Under the pieces are notes generated by a model. It searched no databases, had not been told where the DNA came from, and worked only from the letters and a program-made list of their open reading frames with translations. Source: Phragmites australis (lineage: Eukaryota > Streptophyta > Magnoliopsida > Poales > Poaceae). Taken from it: DNA of 64,000 nucleotides. A program made the position numbers and the translations under genes. The stretch's first letter is position 1. Each line of letters begins with the position of its first letter. Positions 11,150 to 20,099 of the stretch are shown here, piece by piece. The stretch covers positions 17,391,501 through 17,455,500 of the forward strand of contig NC_084928.1 in NCBI RefSeq assembly GCF_958298935.1, read 5' to 3'.

Positions 11150-12917
11150 AATCTAGGTACCCCCGGGATTATCACCAATTCAAGGGATTGAACATCAAAT
11201 TAATTTGATTCTGGGAGCAACTTTGCCAAACCGTACTGCATATAGGATCAACCCGGGTATGAACGAGAAGTCCAAGACCGTTTAGACCGCGAGTATGTAC
11301 AAGAAGTCCAAGACCTTTTAGACCGCAGGTATGTACGAGAAGTCCAAGACCGTTTAGACCGCGAATATGTACAAGAAGTCCAAGACCTTTTAGACCGCGG
11401 GTATGTACGAGAAAGTTTTAGCGCTTGTGTTTTTCTCGTTCTTTTGGTCCCTAAGAAAGAAGGTAGTTGGCGTATGTGTGTTGATTGTAGAGCCATCAAT
11501 AATATTACTGTAAGATATCGTCACTCTATTTCTAGGTTAGATGATAAGCTTGATGAGTTGAGTGGTTCTATAATTTTCACTAAAGTTAACTTGCAAAGTG
11601 GATACCACCAGATTAAAATGAATCTTGGAGATGAATGGAAGACTGCATTTAAACTAAGTTTAGTTTGTATGAGTGGTTAGTAATACCTTTTGGGTTAACT
11701 AATGCACCTAGTACTTTCATGCAATTGATGAACAAAGTTTTGCATGCTTTCATTGGGAGATTTGTGGTGGTTTACATTGATAACATCTTGATTTGTAGCA
11801 AGTTAAATGAACTACACTTTGATCACTTACGTGCAGTTTTTAACGCTTTGAGAGATGCTCGTTTGTTTGGTAACCTCAAAAAGTGCACTTTTTGCATGGA
11901 TCGGGTCTCTTTTCTTGGCTATGTTGTTACTCCATAGAGAATAGAGGTGGATGAAACAAAAATCGAAGCCATAAAGAGCTGGCCAACTCCTGAGACTGTT
12001 ACACAAGTAAGAAGGTTTCATGGTCTTGTGGGTTTCTATCAACTATTTGTGCAGGATTTCAGCACCATTATTGCTCCATTAAACGAGTTGATAAAGAAAA
12101 AAGTAGTTTTTAAATGGGGACCTATACAAGAACAAACATTTAAGTTGTTGAAAGAGAAGCTCTCACATGCTCCATTGCTCCAACTCTCTGATTTTGGTAA
12201 GACCTTTGAACCGGAATGTGATGCTAGTGGGATTGGAATTGGAGGTGTGCTACTTCAAGAAAATAAACCTGTTGCTTATTTCAACGAGAAATTAAGTGGG
12301 CCAAGTCCGAATTATTTCGCTTATGATAAAGAATTATATGCTTTAGTTCGTGTGCTTGAAACTTAGCAACATTATCTATGGCCCAACGAATTTGTTATAT
12401 ATTCTGATTATGAATCATGAACTAAAGCATAAGAAAGGAAAGGAAAGAACAATGTGATTGCTGATGCGCTTTCTAGGCGTTATAACATGTTATCTCAACT
12501 TGATCATAAGATTTTTTGTTAGAGACAATTAAGGACTTGTATGCTGCTGATTTAGACTTTAAAGAAGTGGTTGAACATTGTAAAGAATGGAAAACATGGA
12601 ATAAATATGTGCTGAATGACGAATTGCACTATCGTGCTAACAAGCTTTGCATTCCAGCTAGTTCCGTTCATTTTTTGTTGTTGCAGGAGGCACATGGAGG
12701 AGGATTGATCGCACATTTTGGAGCAAAGAAGACTAAAGATGTGCTGGTCGTTCATTTCTTTTGGCCAAATATTAGACATGACGTCAAGCGCTACGTATCA
12801 CATTGCACCACTTGCAATAAAGCTAAGTCTTCTTTAAATCCACATGGTCTTTACATGCCTCTTCCTGTTTCTAGTGCACCTTGGGAGGATATTTCTATAG
12901 ATTTTGTTTTAGGATTG
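11150..12917 (+). pseudogene. CRM-like element 2: RT, RNase H, integrase N-part
   Basis: A 5'-truncated relative of the polyprotein at 4026-7910, on the opposite strand. It starts at GLSPIQGIEHQI, runs through RT ([20 protein letters not shown]), RNase H ([14 protein letters not shown]) and the integrase zinc finger, and reaches ISIDFVLGL, where a solo LTR is inserted. Damage: a one-base loss near 11650 after TAFK; RT catalytic box YIDN instead of YxDD; stops after FLGYVVTP (TAG, 11935) and after VRVLET (TAG, 12364); a deletion between the RNase H end and the integrase. There is no gag, protease or 5' LTR. It cannot be functional. Confidence 0.9.
11264..11407 (+). repeat. Four in-frame 36-bp tandem repeats ahead of RT
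   Basis: Units begin at 11264, 11300, 11336 and 11372, and a fifth partial unit at 11408 leads into the normal sequence. Each encodes 12 residues. The order alternates between [12 protein letters not shown] and QEVQDLLDR(R/G)YV, so the array looks like a duplicated 72-bp dimer. The single-copy counterpart in the other CRM-like element is [14 protein letters not shown]. Confidence 0.9.
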
Positions 12918-14141
12918 TGTCGGTGGATGAACACCGCAAGCGGAGATCCTGAGGGACCCCCTTTGAGATTTGGCCGGGGGGCTGGTCCTGGATCTACCTC
13001 GTACGTGGGGTTAATGCGTATGGGACTTAGGCAGGATGAATCGTCGTTGGCTAGTAGTAATGAATGCACCAAGGGTTTAGACAGGTTCAGGCCGCACGGA
13101 GACGTAATACGCTACTCCTGTGTGTCTAGTATATTATCAATGCTCTTCGAATGCTTTTCTCTGGATCTCTAGCACTCTCGTTTTTCTCTGTGTTACAAGG
13201 TGCTGCTGTTCTATTGGCTATGTGAAGTCTTCAGCTTCCTTTTTTCCGTCCCTCTTCTACGAAGTGCTTCCCCCCTTTTATCCATCGGGGGGAGGGCCTT
13301 TAGGGAGTGCCCAGAACGAGGGCACAAGTTCCCGTAAACAATAAATGGAAAATAACAATCATGGGTCTACAGTTGATATTACAGAGGGTTGAAAATACAT
13401 TCCTCGGACGATCCCATCGGTCTTCACGTTCCAACTTTAGCAAGCGCAAGGGCGCCCACCGGCCAGCCTCTGAGTACACTCTCATGCCCGTCTGGTCAGA
13501 GTAGGTCTGACACTGTCTGATGCAACAGGGCGATAGGTGATAAGCCTCGAGCCCATCGAAGATATCTTCAAGCCATCTTTCTTTATGGGCCCCGCGAGGG
13601 GACATGCGATGGGACCCGCCGTATTAATTGTTCCAACGCCTTCCTACCAGGCGGTGGCAGAGACTGATGTATTCAGTACAACAGGCGTCGAGGAGAGTGG
13701 TTGGATGTGACCGTCCACGCTTCCCCTTAAATGCAGCATCGAGCCTCCCACCGACTGACACCTCGTCTTGGAGTCCCTCCGGGGTCCACCGGTATGGGGC
13801 TTCTTGGATCCTCGGAGAACTCTAGGTACTCGGGGACCAACTGTTCTTGGCCCCGAGCACCCCCTCCTGGCCGTGGCTCTTCTCGGGTCCTCGGGGCACT
13901 CTAGGTACTCGGGGACCAACTGTTCTTGGCCCCGAGCACCCCCTCCCGGACCTGGCTCTTCTCGGGTTCTCGGAGCACTCTGGGTACTCGGGGACCAACT
14001 GTTCTTGGCCCCAAGCTCCCCCTCTCGGACCTGGCTTCTCTCGGGCCCTCGGGGAGGTGGTCCCCGAGGGAAGGCACCATGTGGCACTGCGCTGTCCTGA
14101 CCTCGGGACTCGGGAATCCCCGAATCCCCATATCACCGACA
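12918..14141 (+). mobile_element. Solo LTR (gypsy type), TSD GATTG
   Basis: A 1,224-bp sequence starting TGTCGGTG and ending CACCGACA, flanked by GATTG at 12913-12917 and 14142-14146. It interrupts the integrase frame of CRM-like element 2. It has no internal coding domain and no second LTR, so it is a solo LTR left by LTR-LTR recombination. Three tandem units of 79 bp start near 13825, 13904 and 13983 (word GGTACTCGGGGACCAACTG). Sequence similarity and ends tie it to the solo LTR at 52768-54270. The GC-rich ORFs inside are not genes. Confidence 0.92.
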
Positions 14142-14146
14142 GATTG

Positions 14147-15063
14147 CCTAGGACAAAGAGGGGAAGGGATAGCATATTGTGGATCATTTTTCTAAAATGG
14201 CACATTTTATACTTGTCACAAGAGCGATGATGCTACAAACATAGCTGATTTGTTTTTCAGGGAAATCGTTCAACTACATGGAATGCCTAATACTATCGTC
14301 TCGGATCATGACACAATATTTTTGAATCACTTTTAGAGATCACTTTGGAATAAATTGGGGACGAAGCTATTATTTTCTACTACGTGTCATCCCCAAACCA
14401 ATGGTCAAACAAAGGATATCAACCGTGCATTATTGACCATGTTATAAGCAGTTCTAAAGAAGAATTTAAGGATGTGGGAAGAGTGTTTACCCCATATTAA
14501 ATTTGCTTACAATCCAAGGTAAGTCCATTCCATGTAGTGTATGGATTTAATCCTCATGCTTCTATTGATTTACTACATTTGCCTACTTTTGAAAAACTTA
14601 ATTTAGATACTAAGAAATGTGCTGAATTTATTCTTAAGTTGCATGAGACCACTAAAAATAATATAGTGAGTATGACTGAAAAGTAAAGGTAGGAAGAAAA
14701 TAAAATTTGAACCGGGTGATTTAGTTTGGTTACATTTAAGGAAGGATATGATAGGTTTCTAAAACTAAGAAAGTTTAAATTGATGTCTAGAGCTGATGGA
14801 CCATTTAAGATAATTGAGAAAATCAATGGCAATGCATACAAATTGGACCTACATGTAGATTTTGGGGTTAGTCCCACATTTAATATTTCAGATCTGAAGC
14901 CCTACTTGGGAGAAGAAAAAGAGCTTAAGTCGAGGACAACTCCAATTCAAGAGGGGGAGGATGATGAGCCCATGGCTCCTTCGGATACGATAAGTACCGC
15001 CAATAATCCTCAAATCATACAAGGTCTAATTACAAAAGCACGTGCACGACAATTAGACCACTA
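14147..15063 (+). pseudogene. CRM-like element 2: integrase C-part and pol tail
   Basis: Resumes the frame broken at 12917 with RTKRGRDSI, then SKMAHF, IVSDHD (second catalytic Asp) and [13 protein letters not shown], where the Glu of the integrase D,D(35)E triad is replaced by Lys. After stops and frameshifts it ends with FKLMSRADGPFKIIEKING, FNISDLKPYLGEEKELKSRT and ITKARARQLDH, the typical CRM-type tail. There are several in-frame stops (after FLNHF, after LLTML, and in the LHETTKN region). Inactive. Confidence 0.88.
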
Positions 15064-15169
15064 GGAGAACTCGTTCCTTGCTTATGTTTCCTTGGATGGA
15101 TTACTACTAAATTCTTATGATGTTTTATTATTACTACTAAATTCTTGTGATATTCTATTGCTTGGGAAC

Positions 15170-15890
15170 ATAGGATAAGTACCACAACCTTACCCGGACG
15201 TCACTCCTTGAATGCCAAGTGTACTCGGACTCGAGGCTGAGCTCTAGTCTTCGTCTTGGTTGTGGTCGAGTAGCATAACAGCACGTTAGTAAAACAGGCA
15301 TAACTCTCACATATGAAGTCCGTTTTAGGCAATCTTAACATTCTGGAAAGCTTATGACGAGCCCTTTCCAATGGATATGAGCTCGACCAAATATTAATTA
15401 TAGTTTAGTCAAATTTAAATAAATAATGTGCTGCACCACCGTTTTGGGCCTAGTTGGGTCTTATAATCATGTTGGAGTTAGAGTCCAGGTTGTGTATGTC
15501 TCATAGCTGCACAACCCTAGGTTGATCTCCTCACGTCCCAGTAACCGTCGTAGTTTAGGCTCAGGTTTTTCTTAGATTATTCTGTTTTATACAGTTTTTC
15601 TGCTTGTTTGGTTTGTGGAACCCCAACTCAAGTACTTCATTGGTAATTAGCAATATTCATATTGCATCTACCTGTTCTTTCTTGTGTTCTCGATTCGCTT
15701 GCAGGAAAAGGCTTCTTGGTGAGGTTAACCACGTCTTGGTATAGTTGATAACCACGGAAATAGTGGTGTAGTGTCTGCGAGGGTTCTCTATATGTTCTAT
15801 TCGGAGCCTTTGGATCATCAACATCGAAACTCCATCAATCTACTTATCATATTACCTTTCGGAAGATCGGGCAAACGTGCATCAATACAT
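15170..15890 (+). repeat. Probable 3' LTR of CRM-like element 2
   Basis: Non-coding DNA following the pol tail. It contains text common in gypsy LTRs of grasses, such as CATAACTCTCACATATGAAG and CTTTCCAATGGATATGAGCT, and an end near CGTGCATCAATACA. The left boundary is uncertain because the 5' LTR is missing and no TSD was found. The stretch 15891-15989 is unassigned. Confidence 0.45.
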
Positions 15891-16215
15891 TATAAGGCCA
15901 TGCCAGTCACATCATTCTTTGCAAAAAAAAACAAGTTAAGCATAGAATCGAATTCTAATATCGTGATGTGAACATGTTATTATAGCAATCTATGTGTGTA
16001 CGCTACGCAACAGCGATCCTGCTGACCGGTCAGGAATGGAGCATCCGAGATCAGTCTCGAAAGTACCTGGAGTACATCAACAAGGTCACGGTCAAGTCGT
16101 TGAATTCCTCCCAGGCAGCGTCGGTGTGCACCTCCTGGCACACAGTCCCGACCATCGTGTTCACGATGAACACATTCACGTCTAATCCGTGCCATGACTT
16201 CAGTGACGTGCTCAT

Positions 16216-16735
16216 TGTTGGGGAAAAGGTAGGCTACGCTAGGACAAATCAAATTTATCTACCGTGTTCAACCAAGAAACCATGCGAGTAGAGGATCATG
16301 AATTTATCGCTAGACATGCAGTACAGTGGAAGAAGAGTCATGTGCGTCCACGAAGAGGAAGTAGTCGATCACATCGACCACCTCGTCGACCATGAAGATG
16401 AAGTAGTCGTTCTCAACGTAGTGTCCTTATCACCAATCAGCACCATAGCAATGGCAGCAGTGCCTCCACGATATCTACCTGTACAGGAATGAAACACCGT
16501 GCACCGGTTTGCTAGCACCGCGCCTAGCTAGGGTTTCGTAGGGAATTCGGGAAGAGGTGGCGCCATGGGTTTTGGTGGTCGAATTAACTTGCGCCCACAG
16601 CTCCTTCGTCCTCTTATATAGAGTATGCTAATAAGCGTTTAATCGCATTAAAGCCCATCATGACTCTAAACCCTAATGGACATTTAATCTAATTAAATCC
16701 CACTTGCAGATTGCCTCTAGGGCATATCACCAACA
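16216..16735 (-). mobile_element. Copia solo LTR (Angela/SIRE-like), TSD CTCAT
   Basis: 520 bp with ends TGTTGGGGAAAAGG and ATATCACCAACA, flanked by CTCAT at 16211-16215 and 16736-16740. Removing it rejoins DVLI to PLFI in the GT61 pseudogene. Read on the minus strand it starts TGTTGGTGATATGCCCTAGA, resembling Angela/BARE-type copia LTR starts. It has a TATA-like TCTATATAAGAGG on that strand. The GT61 insertion site was probably already decaying. ORFs inside are not genes. Confidence 0.92.
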
Positions 16736-17154
16736 CTCATCCCCCTCTTCATCACCACGCAAGACTTCGATGGTGAGGTCCAGTTCCTCGTCTCCGACCT
16801 CCAACTATCACTACAACAGATCTGGTCATCCGTGCTAGGTCATTAGTGCCGGCTAGGCCAGAACTGGCATTGTGCCGGTTCGTAACATCCCAGTTCGATC
16901 AATGATTGAGCCCTGTTTAACCGGCACTAATAATCAATATCAGTGCCAGTTCACACTAATGAGTACCTGTTCGATCAATGATTGAGCCCAGTTGATCAGT
17001 GCCAGTTCTTGGCACAAACTGGTACTCATCTATGTCAGCTTATGGTTACTAGCCGGCAGTTAATCTGGGATTTTATTTGTCTCCCATTCACGTTCATGTC
17101 CCGTCCGTGGCCTAGAAAATCTCAAGTCCGAACCTGGCCACCAAGATCTCATCC

Positions 17155-17161
17155 TCTCTCT

Positions 17162-17232
<71 letters not shown>

Positions 17233-17245
17233 CGCTCGCTCACGA
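17155..17245 (+). repeat. (CT)n microsatellite
   Basis: Long uninterrupted CT dinucleotide tract running into CTCG repeats. It lies inside the CACTA element and gives rise to a spurious Ser-Leu ORF. It may mark the 5' leader of a captured gene, since such tracts are common in plant 5' UTRs. Confidence 0.9.
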
Positions 17246-17644
17246 CCATTGTGCTCTACCTCAACCAGTAGCTCCTCCGGTGAGATCCCTCTCCGATCAG
17301 GTGCCCCCCTCTACCAAATTGGTAGCTCCTACAACGGCGATGGCAAGAAGGCCGCGGTTCCTTCCCCAGCATCTTCCCCGTTGTCTTCACTACCAAGCTC
17401 CATAACATCCCATCCTTATCGCCGAAGTCAGCGCCGGAGTTAGGTGAGTGAGCGCTCTGTGTGTGTGTGTATCTTCCTAAAGGGTGGTGTGCTTGCATGT
17501 ATTTCAGAGTCAGTTGAGTGAGCGCTATGTGTGTGTGTGTGTGTCTTCCTCGGGGGTGGTGTGCTTGCATGGATTTTGGTTTTATGTGTGTGCGCCTGTG
17601 AGATGTTTGATGAAATGGTGGTGAGGTATTTGTGCTCTATGGTG

Positions 17645-17830
17645 GCTCTGTGCAGCGGGCTGGCGGCGACATATAGGCTGAGGAAGAGCGACGTGAATGT
17701 GACGGTGTTCGAGGCGGCCAACAGGGTGGGAGGAAGATACGGAGCAACTCTGAGGGTGGGTTCCTTTGGGATGAAGGAGCCAACACCATGGTGAGCACAT
17801 TTTTGTTTTGCTTTCTAGCTTAGAAATTTG
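17645..17830 (+). pseudogene. Captured protoporphyrinogen oxidase 2-like exon fragment
   Basis: Fragment matching the FAD-binding N-terminus of plant PPO2-type protoporphyrinogen IX oxidase, a haem and chlorophyll pathway enzyme. Visible words are SGLAATYRLRKSDVNVTVFE and AANRVGG, then, after a one-base shift, NSEGGFLWDEGANTMV. This follows the order in PPO2 (SGLAAAYRLR ... VTVFEA ... GG ... WDEGANTM). The homology stops at ATG followed by GTGAGC (17791), a good splice donor, and apparent intron follows. The capture was therefore from genomic DNA, not mRNA. It lies inside the CACTA element at 16809-18758. Not functional. Confidence 0.8.
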
Positions 17831-19310
17831 AGGACTGAGATTGCGTTAGTGTGCATTAGCATTGCTGCTTGCTTTTGTATGTTTTGGATTGTGGCACTAG
17901 ACTAGCGTACTGAGCAATCTATGTGTGTCAATGTGACTGTGTGCATTCACATTTTGCAGTTAGTGTTTGGTGTGGCATCGACCAAAACTATTGTTTGTTT
18001 TTGTCTGCAATGGTCTCTTTGTTGTGCATGTTGGGTTGGTCGAATAAGGTGATTCCTCTCCTCGTTTAAAGTGGCAACTGGATTCGATGCTAGCAGCTTA
18101 GTTGACAAAATTACTTGATTATTTTGCCTGCAGACATAAGGTGCACGAAAATAAAAGAGCACATATGTTAACACCAATTGGTTGCATCGTTGGGAATGGA
18201 GGCAGCACAATATGGCTAAACTGGTTGGTTTCTTTTGGTTTAAACATAGTTGATGCAATACTTTTGTAACTTGTAGGGACTTAGGTTGAAACTGAGTCGA
18301 TGGTTAACCTTTTGGTACTTGTGACTTATTTCATTATTTCCTTACATGAATAAATGGACTTGTATTGGATATTCATGTACATGTAATGGTTGCCTTTAGC
18401 AAAGTTAATATTATGGTTGTGCTGGAACGAAATATGTGTTGTACGTGTGCAGGAATGTAATATTCATATGTATCTAGTACTAGACAATTGAGATTTGTGG
18501 TTGCAAACCTGGTTTTTATATTTTCAAAATGAATTCGGTTTTGTGGTAGTTGAGGGGCCATCAATGCCGGCTCATGACAAAAAGCCTACACTGATAGTCT
18601 ACGTATCAGTGCTGTTTCGTTGTTATGGACTAACACTTATACTCATTATCAGTGTCATTTTATGAAGTGGCACTGAAAGTCACGGACTAATTAGTGATTG
18701 TTCAAAAACCACCACTAATAATATTTTTAGCCAGCACTGATGATCCTTTCTGTAGTACTATGTGGTTCCTGGAAAAATGCAGGCTCATCCTCAACAATCT
18801 GTCCTGCTATGACATCGTCGACTTCAATCAGTACGGTGGCTCAGTGTTACCCACACATCATCATTGGCCTCTGCAGCCACTGAGACCTTGGCATTGACCC
18901 CACACGTGCCCCGCGGAACAACACCATGCTAGATTTTGGCTGTACATTCATGAAGTCTACTCTCTACCAGCCACAGAGGTCGATATCCCATACAAGGACA
19001 CGAATAATGTCACCGCCGCCACCACGGAGCAACGGAAGCCGCGGCACATGCTGATCAACCGCGGCTGGATGAGGAAGTTCATCAATTTCTGGGAGATTGT
19101 CATGGCGGTCTAGGATGCCAGGTTCAAGGTCATCCCCATTGAGCCGTGCATCGACCTTAGCATCGAGGAGTTCTCCCGGGTCATGGGCTCGTGCGATGTG
19201 CTCATGGACGTGCACTAGGTTGGGCTGACCAACTTATTCTTCCTCCGCACCAATGCAGTGATTCTGCAGGTGGTTCCATGGGGGCACATCAAGTACCTGT
19301 CTACGGTAAA

Positions 19311-19660
19311 TACGTGAAAAATAAACAAAAAAGACACGATTACGACCCCATCACTTATATAACCTCGGGTCAGCATAGGACATTATCTGTCACTGATAAC
19401 AACTCATCAGTGATGGGTCATAAATTTACCCGTCACTTATCATATTAGTGATGAGTCATAACTACATCCATCACTAACGTATAACACATAAGTGATAGGT
19501 CTTCCTACATCAGTTATAAGTGATAGGTCATGTTACAACCCATCACTTATGAAATGACTTTGGTGATGGGTCTCCCTAGGTCAATTATAAGTGATAGGTG
19601 ATATTATGATCCATTCTTATGACCCGTCACTGATGACTTAGCTCTAGTATTAGATCTAAC
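19311..19660 (+). repeat. Subterminal repeats of CACTA element B
   Basis: Many direct and inverted copies of a short word resembling AAGTGATGGGTCATA and its complement between about 19350 and 19640. Such clusters flank CACTA elements and precede the TNP2 gene. A clean CACTA terminus was not found near the GT61 border, so the 5' end may be lost or mutated. Confidence 0.6.
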
Positions 19661-20099
19661 TAGCTATTGCGTGCCCAATAGTTATTGAGACCTAATAGTA
19701 CTGAACACATAACGGTTCTGGCAATTTTCTTCGGCTCCGCTTGAGACTCCCTAACATCTTGTTGATTTGAAGTTTGAATTGTTACTAGGTCTTTGAAGGT
19801 TTGTATTTCCCCCTTTCCTCCTCCTCTAACCCCTATTTGGTAGATTTTTTGTGCTTTGAGTTGTAATCAACCATTTTATTTCTTTATCCAAAATCTTAGT
19901 ACAAGTGAGTTATATTTATGTTAGATTTGATACTCTGTTTGCCCGATCTACCACGAGATACCACAGATCTAGTATAATTGTATGAAATTTTTAATCGCAT
20001 GCTTAATCACGGAATTAAGATAATTGTTAATGAAGAAAGAATGTTTTTACATTGTAGTTGGTGGGCAGAAGTTAGATATACCTTGAAATCTGGACTTGT

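Larger units (their letters stand above)
16809..18758 (+). mobile_element. Non-autonomous CACTA element carrying host DNA
   Basis: Starts CACTACAACAG at 16809 and ends near CTGTAGTA(C) at 18757-18758, with TAT on both sides (16806-16808, 18759-18761). The terminal G expected in TAGTG is changed. Both ends hold clustered short subterminal repeats around the word AGTGCC/GGCACT (16830-17040 and 18540-18740), typical of CACTA transposase-binding regions. There is no transposase, so it would depend on enzyme from elsewhere. It splits the GT61 copy A and carries a PPO2-like exon fragment. The exact 3' end is uncertain by one or two bases. Confidence 0.75.
15990..19310 (+). pseudogene. GT61 glycosyltransferase pseudogene (copy A)
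   Basis: Disrupted member of the GT61 (DUF563) family, Golgi type II enzymes that in grasses include arabinoxylan xylosyl- and arabinosyltransferases. Pieces in order: 16000-16215 (GQEWSIRDQSRKYLEYINKV, SNPCHDFSDVLI); copia solo LTR; 16741-16805 (PLFITTQDFDGEVQFLVSDL); CACTA element; 18760-19310 (LSCYDIVDFNQYGG, EVYSLPATEVDIPYKDT, RKPRHMLINRGWMRKFINFW, SIEEFSRVMGSCDVLMDVH, VGLTNLFFLRTNAVILQVVP). The family signature HGAGLTN reads H-stop-VGLTN, and another stop follows FWEIVMAV. The N-terminal exons are absent. It parallels copy B at 61761-63950 on the same strand. Confidence 0.88.

Noticed and set aside
13644..14230. Several overlapping Pro/Gly/Ser-rich ORFs on both strands
   Set aside because: All fall in the 79-bp tandem repeats of the solo LTR; open frames on every strand reflect high GC and repeat length, not coding.
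16982..17443. Ser/Leu-rich ORF over the CT repeat
   Set aside because: It is the translation of a dinucleotide microsatellite inside a CACTA element.
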